Assembly (NCBI GenBank): GCA_034401135.1 | Contig: JAWZSP010000004.1 | Span: forward strand, 3,534,001 to 3,598,000 | Source of the DNA: Volutella citrinella | Taxonomy: Eukaryota > Ascomycota > Sordariomycetes > Hypocreales > Nectriaceae | DNA: 64,000 bases | Direction: 5' to 3' | Shown: in pieces, positions 12,461-24,757 of the stretch | Layout: each line of letters opens with the position of its first letter | How positions within the stretch are numbered: the first letter of the stretch is position 1 | The notes under the pieces: model-generated | What the model saw: the letters and a program-made list of their open reading frames with translations, nothing else | Told to the model about the DNA's origin: nothing | Databases searched by the model: none | Translations under genes and position numbers: made by a program

Positions 12461-14199
12461 ACGCCATTTTCGACGACAGCGACGACGAAGGAAGCTTGAC
12501 TTAGATGTATCGATGCAAGCATGCTCCGCGACTTCCACATCATCTGCGTTCGAACGACTATATTGCCCATCAAATTTCAACACCAATCATGCCCATCTTG
12601 CGACTGTTGGCGTACGCGGGACGAAGTGACGAACCGTACCTTCCCACACTCACACATACCCTTTACCGACGATCCTCTTGCGACCGGACCCAGAAACTCG
12701 ACTTCCAACGGGGGTTTCCTGGCAGCGGCCTCTCGGGGGAAACTTCTGGTTGATGCGATACCTCTGTTCCGTTTCTTATTTTTCTTTGTCTCCCTCTCGA
12801 CTGCAAAATTCTCTGCACAATAGTTTTCGCCTTTCCTGACACAGCTTGGGTTGTTAGTTAATGGGCGGTTGTATTACTGGACGGGTTTTTCCTCTATGTC
12901 TTCAGTAGCCTCTGTATTCACTCGATTCTCCGCGACATCTTCTCAGCCCCGAATTTTCTTCTGTTCCAAGGCGATTACAAGAAAGAAGAACCAAGGCCTG
13001 GAAATCTGCGAGGACGACGTTTGTCCTGGATCTTCGAGGGAGTTGCTGGTTATACCGAGCCAAAAATTCAGACCTCGAGTTAATACACTCTTCGAAATGA
13101 CTAAAAATTAAAAAAAGCTTCCACAAAAAAAAAAACGCCCGCGGACGGCACTCGCGATGTCCGCCTCACACCGAGACTTTTGCATTGAACCGCAGTTGCA
13201 TGGTCAGGGAGGAAACACAAGGCAGAGCCTTGGGGGAGGGAGAAGGGGTTGGATGAGGCGGACCTGACGCTGGAGGATGGGACCCAGTACACCTCCCAGA
13301 AGACGCCGAATACCTGAAATGGAGATTGGAGTTGCGAGTCGTGGGCAGAGTCTGTGGACAACTTCGCCATGACAATGCCACGGAGACTGGGGGTGCGGCC
13401 TGTTTGCTTCTCTGTTCGACGATGAGCGTGCCCGTTGGGGATTTCGATGCCTTGTCTGCAAGTTATAATTTGGCATTTAGCTGTTGCATTGTATTGGTCT
13501 GTGTTTTTCTTTTCTCTTCTCACCGAGTTGGCGCTAGAACAGGGAAGCAGGAGCTGGGTGGCCTTTTGTTGATTGGAGTTAGCTTGCTAGGAGGAGTGCT
13601 AAGAGGAGTGTGATCGAGGGGCAGGAGGAGAAGGAAGGGGTGAACCAAGCGGCTGTGTGGTTGGGCATGAATAAAAGGAAGTAGAGATGATAGAAGCCAA
13701 CAGTTCTTTTGTTCAACCTGCACCCATGCGTTGAATACCTCAATTTCAGCAATGGGTGTTCCCAGACGCCTCGCAAGATGTGATGAGCAGCTGCTGGCTC
13801 ATGTCCAAAGAGGTGTTACGAGTATCAAAAAAACAGAGAGGCGCCTCCAAAAAGGTGCACTTTGCGTGCTATTCAGAGACGATGCGCTGCTGATACCTCT
13901 TGCGCTGCCAGAACACGGACAATTGTGTCTCTTCCTTGACACTCAGCGCATCAGGACCCAGTTTCAGATGCTCGTTGTTCAGGCGACTACGAGCTAGGAC
14001 AATGCTGCAAGCTCATGCATAGTTTCCTCGGCGATTTGAGCTGACGCGGTTGGTTTCAAATCACGATACCGACGCCGACCACACTGGATTGTTTCGAAGG
14101 ATGATCGTGGGAATGTGACATTTGATGCTGAAGAGCTCTAGGGACCCTGGCAAAGTCGGAGTTTTTATGAGCTGGATCTGAGACAGTAAGGTTGTGACA

Positions 14200-14212
14200 C
14201 CCTAACCTAACC
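14200..14212 (+). repeat. Short telomere-like tract (CCCTAACCTAACC)
   Basis: Two imperfect copies of the CCCTAA unit are followed by CCAACCC and later CTCTAACCTACTAAC. It is too short and degenerate to be a true telomere; at most it is an interstitial telomere-like trace. Confidence 0.35.
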
Positions 14213-14254
14213 AACCCGAACTACTACGTAACTCTAACCTACTAACATTGACCC

Positions 14255-14278
14255 TAGCTGGCCATGTAGCTGGCCATG
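14255..14278 (+). repeat. Two perfect tandem copies of a 12-bp unit
   Basis: The unit TAGCTGGCCATG occurs twice head to tail with no mismatch. Each copy contains the palindrome TGGCCA. It is a local duplication in non-coding DNA with no known role. Confidence 0.8.
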
Positions 14279-17200
14279 CCAGCTCAGCTTGCGGGAGAAA
14301 CCCCCGGGCGACTGTCACGTCAGGATATGGGTGGGTGTCAGGTGAACCTACCTCTCGAAAGACTTCCTTGTATCAGGCCATCTACCAAGGTGGGCAGGCG
14401 CTGCGATCTAGGTAACTCATCACGACAACACTAGCCTACTAGTAGCCAGGCAGCCGAGCTGGTGAAATGGATAGATGGGAGAACCTTGTGACCACCTGAA
14501 GGCTGCCACGGCATTGCGGTTGAGCATGGATGTCCCTCCGTGGAATGATGGTAGTGGGATAGCATTTCGACTAACAAATTCCCAGTGCAGCGGCGCAGGC
14601 TTGCTAGCCGTTGCACCCCTCTCCAAACACTGGGTAACGCGGCCTTGATCTTCCTGGCTGATGGCAAAGCCAGCCGCCCCCAAGCCATCTTAAAGCACGG
14701 CATCACTCTTACGCAAGCTACGTCGCCGGCTATGTCATCTCAGGTTTATCGAGAAGGATGATTGGCCGGGAGGCGCGGAGCTGTCACGGATTAAGGTTTT
14801 ATCTTCGAGATCGATCGACGATCACCGGCCTCTGCCAATCTGGAAATCTTGCGCTAACCTCGTCCGGAGTGCAGCGTGAGTGCGCGTTGAATTAGAAGAG
14901 GGTGCCATCGCATATGCACTCGGGACCATGTTGTGTCACAGTACTAGTGCGAGACTTACGCTGGGCCCGCCATCATGTATCGGCCGAGTTGCATCATTCT
15001 GCCATAACACACGCGTAGTACGTGGAGGGTAGCCTTGGCTTTTGATCCCTTGTTATATTTTCGTATGCATCTGCTTTATTCCGATCAGCGGGCTTTGTAT
15101 TGGCCCATCGGTCGTGTTGTAGAAACAGTGCCTTTGGTCCTCGAGGACCTCACTTGGGGCCTCCCCAGTTTCCAACTGAGACCTGGGTGTACTGTGCATT
15201 TTCGGGGATAGTAGACGACTCGGGTCTTGGCGCGGGTTATAGCTAGGACGCTTTATCGGGCATCGTTTTCGGAGTGTCTCTGCATCATTGTGAGGCTCGC
15301 TTCAGGATCTAGTGGCTTCAATAGGAATATTCCCTCTAATATTTGGGTTGGATCTGGTGACTCCTGTCAACTGTTGTGCATTTGCGCGTGTAGGCAACTA
15401 GGCCTGATCAAAAGACTCACATTGCGTTGGTTACGGCCGTGTGTCTACCTTGAAAGGCTGTGGTACGCTCTGGTTGAGTCTATATTCCGGCGGTTGTGCA
15501 AACTACATGGCTGCGATGAAGTGGTCGTTACCTAACTGGTGACAATTGGCCGTAGCATTGCTTGCGAAGCAATTCCTCAATGCTGCTATTACCGAGCATG
15601 ATTGGAACCACAACCACCACTCCCAACGGAACCTTCAGTGTGGTCATTGGTGGCAACATGCTGGAGTCAAGCCAACAGCACACGACAGATCATGGGATGC
15701 CCATGTTGCTTAGCCACTCATGGATAACCCGGGACGAGTATGATGATGTCGAAAGTCCAGCTACCGGCCCATCCGAAAATATGGAGTTAGCCCAATGGAT
15801 AGTCTTATGCAGTGTTACCTTGGCTGGCGAGAGGATGGGGACCATGCACCAAACATTGGCCAAGTGTCAGGCACACATGTGCGGGCATTGTCGAGGCTGA
15901 GAAGGACGTCGAACGCGTGTGAGTAAGTGTAGGAATATTACCAACATCCTGCCCATTTCTATCCCCCCACATGGGCTAGACAGCCGCACTGATAGCTGAC
16001 GCAGATACTCGCTTCCCTTTGGTTTGTAAGATGGCTTGTACTCGAGGTTGCGGTAAGCGTAAGATGGTGCGCTCGATATGCTGCCTTAACCAACTGGGCA
16101 TCATGCGTGAGTCGGAACCTTTGAATGGGCAGAAAATCGTCGAATTCACCCATGGGATTCATCAAGCAGGCTCCGACAACGGCCAACAGCCAACACAGGC
16201 ATTCCCCGGATATCACGACCCTCTCCTCTAGCCGATCGGAGTTGCACTTGCAGACAAGGACAACGCCCCACTGCCATGCTGTATCACCACTATTCATAGC
16301 ATAGAAATTAGAATCTGGGTGATGCTTTCTTTTGCTGCTGCCACGAGTTTTCTCCATTCGAAGATCCGCAATCTAAGCTCGGTTCGTTGCTGAAGCCGTG
16401 CGCCGTCGTCACCGCCAGACGAGACTATGCTACCTGAAGTGACTACTAGAGGGAGGTAGCTGGAGTCACGGAATCGCCGAGGCGGGCCATCGGCGAACAA
16501 GTGCTCCAGGACCTCTCTTTGTAGAGGCTCATGCCCCCGCCAGAAAATCCGCTTAGCCTTCGCATTCCCACCCTTCGCCATCGCCAGCCTGGAGAGGCCA
16601 ACCTCAAGGCGAAGAAAGGCCTGTCCCGGATCAGCGTCGAGCTAATTCGGATCCCACCGCCGCATTATCACCCACACATTCAGCTTCTCGAGCCCAATGT
16701 CCAACGTCCAGAGTCCAGAGCCTGAATGTTCACGGGATGCCTTGGCGATGCTGGAAGAGTACATAACAGCAACAAAACAATAACAGTTGTCCATCGATAG
16801 ATCCATTTCTCATCTGCACGCATGAGCAGGCATGACACAGCCACAGAAATGGACGGGGCCATCGTGCATCATCGACTGGACTGAAATGCCTTGAATCCGG
16901 CAGCGAATCCATGGTTCGTGGGCCGCCAGCGTGGGCCATACAGCGATTGTCCCTGCATCGCCATGTCCCGAACATCGTCACAGTTCTGGGCTCAGCGCCA
17001 GATGAACAGGCTTGAGCCCTGTCTGCATTTCATGCCGCGATTGACGACAGCTTGACTGCGGCGTGAGCCATCGAGAGGCGCATTCAGCTTGGATGCTGTA
17101 TCACTTGGACGCTATCCTTCTGGTGTCACACGAAGCAAGCATGTAGAGTATCAGACCCAGCCGAGGCTGTCCACAACACCGCACCATCACCGGCAGGGCG

Positions 17201-17557
17201 GGATATCGCGTCCTCGAAATCTTTGAGTACTCGGGAGCATCAAACGGAAACGCGCTAGGCGGCCAAGAGCGGGATATGCCATGGGGAGCTGAGGATACAG
17301 AGCCATTCACCCGTTCACCGCCCCGGGCATGCGGCATGCCTCCACGCGTGACTACGGTGATGAGCGACGATCGATCGAGGGCGCGAGATGAAACAAGACG
17401 GCGCTTGAAACATGCTAGAGGGAGATGGGGAAAGACGAGTCTGACTTCATTCGTCGGCGGTCTTGACGGTGAACAAGCCCTCATTGCGCGCGAGGCGAGG
17501 GAATAGCCTTGCCTAGGGTGGGCTCGATTGCGCGGCCCGGGCTAATCAACGCTTGGC

Positions 17558-17571
17558 CTACTACGTAGTAG
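17558..17571. repeat. Perfect 14-bp palindrome CTACTACGTAGTAG
   Basis: The sequence equals its own reverse complement and is centred on ACGT. It lies in the gap upstream of the phosducin-like gene. It belongs to a set of GTA/TAC-built palindromes in this window. Confidence 0.8.
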
Positions 17572-18303
17572 TGTGTACGAGGGCCGGTTGGAGGTTGGGC
17601 CTGAGACGTCGAGCCTGATGCCGATGCTGATGCTGTTACTGGGGCTTCTGCTGGTGCGGGCGCCTCGCTCTGTAGGCGATACAATGCATGCGTGGGATGA
17701 TCTCATTATTAAAATGGGACATTCATCACATGAGGTTCCTGTTGTTTGTTTGCGTCCTGATGGAGATGACTGTGCAGCAACCGCAGAGCTCTGCTGGTAG
17801 GTACTCAGTTTGGAATGACCTGCATCGTCATGGTGCGAGATTGTGCAGATGATGCGGTGCAGCCTGCCGTATGAAGGAATTGCTGCTTCCCTGAACCCAG
17901 AATGCGCAGTGTCACCGTCGAGGAGACCCTGGTGCAGCAGCGCCGTGCAGCGCAGCACAACCTGAATCCACCATCATGGCCCGGGCATGGTCATGGGTAG
18001 CTCGTAAATGGCTGTGTTCTCCATAACGGGACAACTGTTGGTCGTCTTGAAGCAGTCTCTCCCGACTGCAGCTTGTTTTCCATTCATAGAAACCTGGGTG
18101 TGGAGTTCGGGCTGATGCGTGATTGGGCTTGGGCACTCCCATATGCAGCCTGCAGGTCAGCATGCGCCAGGTTCCCGCGCCTTGGGAGCGCGTGGGCTGG
18201 CCTACTCCAGTCTCCAGGGCCTTTGTGAGGGCGCTGTCAGCCTGTGTGCCCACAGGAGCCCAGGAAGGCCACCCACGGCCCTGATGATGCCAGCTTCAGG
18301 GTA

Positions 18304-18369
18304 CAGGTACCTGCAGTAGTGCTACTCGTACTAGGAGTACTAAGTCAGTTGACTGACTGCCTGCAGGTA
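18304..18369. repeat. Nested palindromes with CAGGTACCTG and TACCTGCAG inverted arms
   Basis: CAGGTACCTG (18304-18313) is a perfect palindrome. TACCTGCAG at 18308-18316 is matched by its inverse CTGCAGGTA at 18361-18369, which gives a potential stem of 9 bp. The loop contains a further GTACT-AGG-AGTAC inverted repeat and a near-palindrome GTCAGTTGACTGAC. Such density in under 70 bp suggests a cruciform-prone site, a binding-site cluster or a mobile-element remnant. No larger element boundaries were found. Confidence 0.6.
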
Positions 18370-20161
18370 GTATAACCGAGGGCGCAATGGAGGAATCAAC
18401 TTGGAGTAGCGAGGCCAGTTTCGCCTCAATTGCGATGTTCCTTCATCCTGCCTGTCTGGGGCGCAATGTCGAAAGGCACACATGTGGTACGAGAGGAGTT
18501 ATAGGAGGTACAGGAGCCACGGGAGTCTGCCAGCAGGACCAGCAGGCAGGGTGGAAGGGGGCCTCGTCAGCGCCTTTTGCCGTTCTCTGCCCTGGGATCG
18601 GCACACTCATCAGCAGGACGTGTTTCATGAAACCGGCCCCTTGGTACTGTAGCATCGGCAGTTGACCGCCTCTAGGAGGCTTGGCTCCTTGGGGGCCAGG
18701 GCCTTGGAAGTTGGGCCTGGGCTTGGTGGATGTCTAAGCAAATCTCCGAGCCAGCCATGCCCTCCCTCCCCCTGGCGCCGTTCCAAACCGAGCGTCTAGT
18801 GCCACGCATTGAGGCATTGCAGATTACTGCACCTGGCGCAATATTAGTGAACGCAGTTCATTTCATCATCATTTCCTTTCCGTGCCGTGGTGTTACCTTC
18901 AGTAGGGTTCGGCGACATTGAAAACGACGGGTTGCTAGCGAGGGCCGGTCTCCCCGATGGTATAGACGGGCAATAGCCTGCTAATATTGCTTTTGGAAGG
19001 AAGGGGGTCGCATAGGAAATGTCATTTCCCCAAGCCGCCGGGCCGCCACATCTGCGCGCCTGCTTTTGCTACCCATCAGTGGCGTTCGGCTGGCGCTGGT
19101 CCATCTCTGGCCGCTCCGATTTGCGAATCACTTCTTTGGCATGACTATTGACTGACACGCACGACAGCTGCGCAGCTTTCTTTTTCTCTCTCTTTCGGCC
19201 CTCCCTTTTGTTTCTCCCAATTACTGGTCCTTTGGGATTGAGCAAGCAAACGCAAATAAAAGCGCGCGGGCGGGCCACAGCTCGCAATCTGACCTCAGGG
19301 CAAGGCATAAAATGGGCATCCCAATGCTCACATTAGTCTATTACTAGGCATCATTCTATTGTATCACGCAGCCGCACTTCTGAAGCCAAGTAACCCCGCC
19401 CATAACAGCGTCTGCTGTCGCATCGGCACTCAACCCTCGATCCCAGTCATGCTTTTTAGCCCCTGGCGCTGTCCACGCAGGTTGCATCACAAGACATCCC
19501 TCCCATCCTCAAAGGCTCAAAGCAGACCACCTCCACTCCCACGAGCGGCCGGCGACATGCGCTGGATGATTCCCTGCCCATTTTGTGCCAGGCACACCCA
19601 CCCACTGGACACGCGCTGACCCGTCCACCCTCCCAGGTGCTGCCCGTTTGGCGTCAGACGCGTCCTCCACCCTGTGACTCGTGGCTCCACTGCCTCGACC
19701 AGCCCCGGCCTGAAACACACCAGCGCTTCCGCGCAAGGGGCACCCACCATCCCTCATTCTGTGCTGTTCTCAGGCTGGTGCGCTCACTGATGCTACTGCA
19801 CCGCACCGGTGCTCTCCCACACGTCGTAAGTTGGGTCATCAAGTGCGCGCCTCTGCCCCGAGCGCCCTCTCTTCAGACCGCCCGGGACCTCCTTGCCCGT
19901 TTTGTCCAGCCCCTGTGCCTGTCCCCTTGCGCTCGTGAGTCCCGAACCTGCGCTGAGAGCCCCGGCTTCTCGGCTTCGCCTTGTGTGCCCTGGTTTCCAC
20001 ACCCACGTTCACAAACACGGGCTCCACTTCTTCCAGAACACTACCGGTCTCCTGCCCCGAGCGCTCACTCTTCTTACACCACCACCACCACAACCATCCT
20101 GCTCCTGCTCCCTCGCGAGACACATTAATAGACCGCCTCCCCCCCGCCCGCTTGCCTCACA

Positions 20162-21125
20162 ATGTCGACTCCCGCCCAGGAAGAATTTGACGCCCTCGTC
20201 GCCAAAAATAACCATCGCGACACTCGCCACCCCGAGGACCGCTCCGACTCTGACCTGAGACTGTCTGAAGATCTCTCGGAAGAAGACACGTACCGCAACT
20301 CCCAGATCGACGCCGCCATGCGAATGCCTACCGTTGACCGTCTCACTGGCGCTGGCGCCTCCGAGATCAAGCTCCCCCCCGCCTCTTTCGACAATGGTCG
20401 GGCCACTGGCGTGAAGGGTGTCATTGCCGATGCCCGCAACTACGAGGCTGCCCGCAAGAGCAAGTGGAAGCACCGCGTCCGTGCTGCCCGCAACAGCATC
20501 TTCGGCTTCGACGCACACGTCACCACCACTACCACCATTACCGCCGCCAAGAGCGATAGCGAGACCGACGAGGATAGCAAGAGTGCCTCGGACCCTGATG
20601 AGGAGAGCTTCCTCCAGGAGTGGCGCGAGAGCCGTAGGCGCGAGCTGGAGAGCGAGGCCAAGCGAGCTGTGAGGAACCGAAGGACCAGCCCTAGCGTCCG
20701 CATCTATGGACGGCTCGACGAGGTCGACGCTCTCGGCTATCTCGATGCTATTGAGAAGGTCTCCCGAGACACTACTGTCGTCGTCTTTGTCTATGATCAC
20801 GAGGTTGGTTTACCCCCACCACCACCACCACATGAAACAAGTGTCGTCAGACCACGATGCTAACAAACACCCGCAGTGTGAGGTCTCGGCTACCATTGAG
20901 TCGGCCATGAGGCCACTGATTACCAACAACCCCACCATCCACTTCGTCAAGGTCCACTACGACGAGATCGAGTTTGACAATGCGGCTGTCCCCGCTATCC
21001 TGGCCTACAGGAACCAAGGGGACTTGTTCGCCAACCTGACGGGTATCATTGAGATGATCCCTGATGACGAGAATTTCGGCACTGTTGCCCTGAAGCAGCT
21101 CTTCCAGAAACATGACGTGCTGTAA
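20162..21125 (+). CDS. Phosducin-like protein (G-beta chaperone/regulator)
   Basis: The gene has two exons, 20162-20803 and 20877-21125, encoding 296 residues. The N-terminal half is acidic and helical. It contains the phosducin helix-1-like segment TGVKGVIADAR near residues 81-91, the signature that contacts the G-beta propeller. A charged helix (FLQEWRESRRRELESEAKR) follows. The C-terminal half is the thioredoxin-fold domain, with RIYGRLDEVDALGYLDAIEK, VVVFVYDHEC, IHFVKVHYDEIEFD and VPAILAYRNQGDLFANLTGI. Phosducin-like proteins work with CCT to fold and assemble G-beta/gamma; the chestnut blight fungus member is BDM-1. The intron starts gttggt, has a (CCA)n tract and ends gctaac...gcag. A poly-Thr run (HVTTTTTITA) interrupts the acidic region. 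It is co-oriented with the G-beta gene about 7.7 kb upstream. Confidence 0.94.
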
Positions 21126-24100
21126 AGCCTCATGTGTTCAAGTCATTCTTTTATGATGATGCTCTACAATAATGTCGCCACGTCTCACCACTACTCGTCG
21201 CCCACGTCGGGGCGCAACCCATAGACTTTTATTATCGACGCACCCTTTAAAACGATACCCCATCAACGCGTGGAAAGCGTCAGCTCGAATGAGCAAGACC
21301 CTACTCCTCTGTCACTATCATTAGACAACCTCACATTTCCTTACATCTTTTTTCGGAGTTCCGCGGACAACGCGACCAAAAAGGTCGACGTTTTTGAGTT
21401 GTTTCGATTGACAGCCGAAGCGAGCAATGCGACCAAGCTGGGAGGCATAGAGCGTTTGGTTTTTGCTACCTATTGATATTAGGATATACCTGCACACAAG
21501 CACCTTGCATGACTGAGGGGGGTACATTGGACACAAGGAATGGTGGACTCTGGTATTCAGTCTTGCCATCCACGTATGATTAATCTGACAATTGAGTGAA
21601 ATCTGCTCGACATCGTCTGCGATAAAAAATGAAACCGTTACGAACCTCATACAAATCAGCACTGAACTAAATGTGATGCAGTGTAATTCTGTCTACCTTG
21701 CAGTCGTAAACATTTCAACCAATCCGCCAGTCCCTGACACCCTCCAGGCAGGCACGTCGTCAAAGTTTAGATATGCTGCACATACATACAGGCAATTGGA
21801 ATCACTTGGCAAAGGAAACGCAGGGCCGTCATCGGGGCGGACTAGCGGGCTGTGAGAGGCGCCAGATCGCCAATGCTGCACAATTTTCAAGTATGGATCG
21901 CAAGACTTGCATCTGGTGGGTGGGTGTCACAACATAAGCCGATGTACATTGCCAGCCTACTGGGCCGCAGCCCACCTTGACTTCTCCTTTGCGATTTATT
22001 TATTGACTCTGATGTGGATCACATTCGGCCACGAGTTTGGCATCCGGGTACTGATAGTTCTGCTCTTGTGTGGGCTAGGCAATATTGCTCCGGAACCGTA
22101 TAGCATCGAAGAACAGCATTCTGAAGTGAACTGCTTACGAGTGTCCATGGTAATGGTTCCAAGAGGCAGGAAATGTGTCTAGGAAAATAACGGCACATCG
22201 CTGATAGGATTGGTAAATGAAGCCATTTGCGCTATCACGGGCACTGGTCAACTTCGATGGCACAACCACTTTCCAGGTAGCCTGGGCAGGGGATGGAGGG
22301 AGTGGACTATTGCTATCGGGAAAACAATTGGCAATATACCAATACCATACGGGTTTCGCCACTCGTATTTGGACGGCGAAAATGAAGTATCCGTATGCTG
22401 TAACCCCAGTGGTGCAACTGTGACTCGGTGATCGTTCCACTGCTAAACGGGTATGGAAACGAGATCGCTCGAAACGGTCCACGAGTCGCCGATGGGGACG
22501 TGACTACGAAAAGAAGCATAACTTCAAAGGTGCACAAGCATTTAACTTTCTCAATCTCACTACGCCTTGAGGCATGACAGCGGCACATTGATGTCGAGGG
22601 GTAGGAATACCAGAGAAGTTCATGCCAGGAAATAGTACCAATGCTAGTGCGCATCCGTACACACAATAGTCCTTCTCACGCTATTGGGCGCAATGAGAGA
22701 ATATGGGTGGGCCGTGGCTTACAGTTGTGCGAGTCTCTTACATCAGATTGGAATCGTGTGTCAGGAATAAGTAAGGTAAGGTAGCCATGGGCGGTACCTG
22801 CGAATGGTGTCGTGGACGGGCAGCCAAACGTTCTGCGACAAGGAGAAGGCGAGGAATGCGGATGGGAACCTCGAACCGTCGATATCGGAGCTAGTCCTGA
22901 GGTGAATTGCCATCTCTGCTTTGCGCTGTAGGCGATTGAGAGGAGGCGACGGGCGAGATCGCGGCGAGTCGCGGGGCGTGAAGATGCTCACGCGCACTCT
23001 CCGGAACCCCGCAGTGCCGGGTTTAGGGCGTGTCATGTGGGGCCTGTTCATGATAGGCACCGTTGCAATCAGGCGACCACGCGGCGGTTCGACATGGAGC
23101 CCTTTCCCTGGAAGAGAGCGAGGCCGCGAGGACTTGTGATGGGAATCGCGGTGTTTCTTTGTGCGAAGTATGTCACCTACGGGGATGGCCAGCGCCAAAC
23201 ACGTAACCTGCGATAACCAGTTTTGAGGTAAAGGGTGCACTTGTTTCGAGGCTCTGGGACTGCGGGTGGATGGAGGGGCAGTGGTGGGGTGGGCAGGACA
23301 TGGAGGCCCGGGATGTCACTGCCCGGAATGCAGGTGGGGGCCTTGCGTCAGCCCAAGAGTATCAGGCTGTTGTTCAAGTGTTAATGGAAGTGCCATGGAT
23401 GCGCATGAAGAGATGGAATCTCCAAATCCGCAAAGAATATACGGTGTCGGACAGCCCAACAAATGAGATCGATTAGGATAGTGTACGGTGGCTCGTCCAT
23501 TGATAACGATCCATGTTCTTAGTGCCATAAGTTCTCGTAGCAGTCTGGCTACAGAGGAGCTTCGGGCAGGGTACTGGCGCCTCTGGAAACGCTAACCGCA
23601 AGGTGCGGCGCAACCTTGATCGGAAGTACCTCTTCAGATTCGCCTTTTACACGGGAACAAACACCTGCAAAGTGGCATTTTGTCTCGTTCGCCTTGCAGC
23701 TGCATATTCGCTTGTCTTTGTCATTCTCCAGGAGCATCGTACCCACGCACTTGCCTTTGGGAACCAGCCGCGGCGACTGCTCTCCCCCGCCCTCTGTCCT
23801 GCTCTGCCAAACGCTCTACTCTCACTCTCCCTCGTATCCATTGGCAAAGCACAGGACAGACAAGCCTCTGCCAACCAACGCCATCCCATCCCCCTCTTTC
23901 CGCCATCATTCATGCCCTATTCTCCGCCCCAGGCTCCATTGCCGTCCACTCAGCTTGCACCAAGTCGCGCGCTGTTGAGAGGGGACGAAATAGCGTCATT
24001 CTGCGCCGCCTGCTCCGGCTGTCACCTGCGGCCATCTTATCAGGAGCCACCAAACTAGCCAACAGCCCCAGGCAGATATCGGCACCTGCCTTCCCCTTCT

Positions 24101-24731
24101 AGACAACATCATTGATCGCCCGCGTTCGCATTCGAGCTGGAGCGGGCTCATCCGTCTCTTTCTTCGTTTTGGCCCTTGAATCTCCATCATTTCCGCCCCA
24201 AAGGCAGCGCTCTCAGGCTCCCAGGCCACATACCTCAGTACTAGGTAGCCCAGGCAGCCAGGGAGGCAACAGGGTTGGCGTCGGTACTACTGCCGTCCCG
24301 CAATAGCAGCTCCAGACACCCATCAAGGCACACCCGGACGGACGGTCGTCGGTTGCATCGGCCGCTTCCTTTCTCCGCTTCCTCGAGTCTATATGCTGGT
24401 GAGTTGGGTTATTTCTGCTCTGCACTTCTTCCCCACTGCCCTCATCCTCATCCCCCATCTCGTTTACATCTCGCGGCTTGCTTGGGTCTTTTCGCCTGAT
24501 ATCAGCGCCACCTCTACCTGGCTACCTCGCCTTGGTACCTATCCCCATCTCCCTCTCCCCAGCGCTTCCTTGGCCCCTCCTCCCAGTCTCCCACGTTTCA
24601 CCCCTCTCATCCGTCTCATGGACGCTTCGTCTTGACCTCGCCACGCCTCCCGCCTACTGCGAAAGTCTATTGTGAAATGAAGCCTCGAATGCGATGAGGA
24701 AGCCTTGTTACTGATTTGATGCCTATGCGTT
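21126..24731. other. Intergenic region (3.6 kb)
   Basis: It holds the 3' flank of the phosducin-like gene and, from about 23600, a long CT-rich stretch leading to the membrane-protein gene. Frames up to 159 codons occur on both strands but show no motif. A G-rich patch lies near 23270-23330. No RNA gene or mobile element was recognised. Confidence 0.55.
24677..24697 (+). promoter_or_regulatory. Upstream ORF 1 (6 codons) of the membrane-protein gene
   Basis: The frame reads ATG AAG CCT CGA ATG CGA TGA, encoding MKPRMR, and ends 34 nt before the main start. If transcribed in the leader it would require reinitiation or leaky scanning. Confidence 0.5.
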
Positions 24732-24757
24732 ATGGACCATCAGGGCTCGAATACTAG
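24719..24757 (+). promoter_or_regulatory. Upstream ORF 2, overlapping the main start codon out of frame
   Basis: This 12-codon frame has in-frame ATGs at 24719 and 24725 and runs past the main ATG at 24732 in another frame, stopping at 24757. A ribosome starting here could not translate the main protein. This suggests translational repression, or a leader intron that removes it. Confidence 0.5.

Larger units (their letters stand above)
12461..20161. other. Largest intergenic gap (7.7 kb), no gene recognised
   Basis: This stretch lies between the G-beta and phosducin-like genes. It holds many short frames on both strands, none with a domain, sustained codon bias or credible splicing. The first several hundred bases should include the G-beta 3' UTR. 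An A11 run lies near 13125. A telomere-like CCCTAACCTAACC stretch, a 12-bp tandem duplication and two strong palindromes are listed separately. The last 700 bp, rich in C and T, are probably the leader and promoter of the phosducin-like gene. I saw no terminal inverted repeats, LTRs, integrase or transposase frames. Confidence 0.55.

Noticed and set aside
20009..20800. 263-codon minus-strand frame opposite the phosducin-like gene
   Set aside because: It is a shadow of the conserved plus-strand exon, with Gly/Val-rich composition and no homology I recognise.
22761..23240. 159-codon minus-strand frame
   Set aside because: The composition is Arg/Pro-rich, without domain or splice context.
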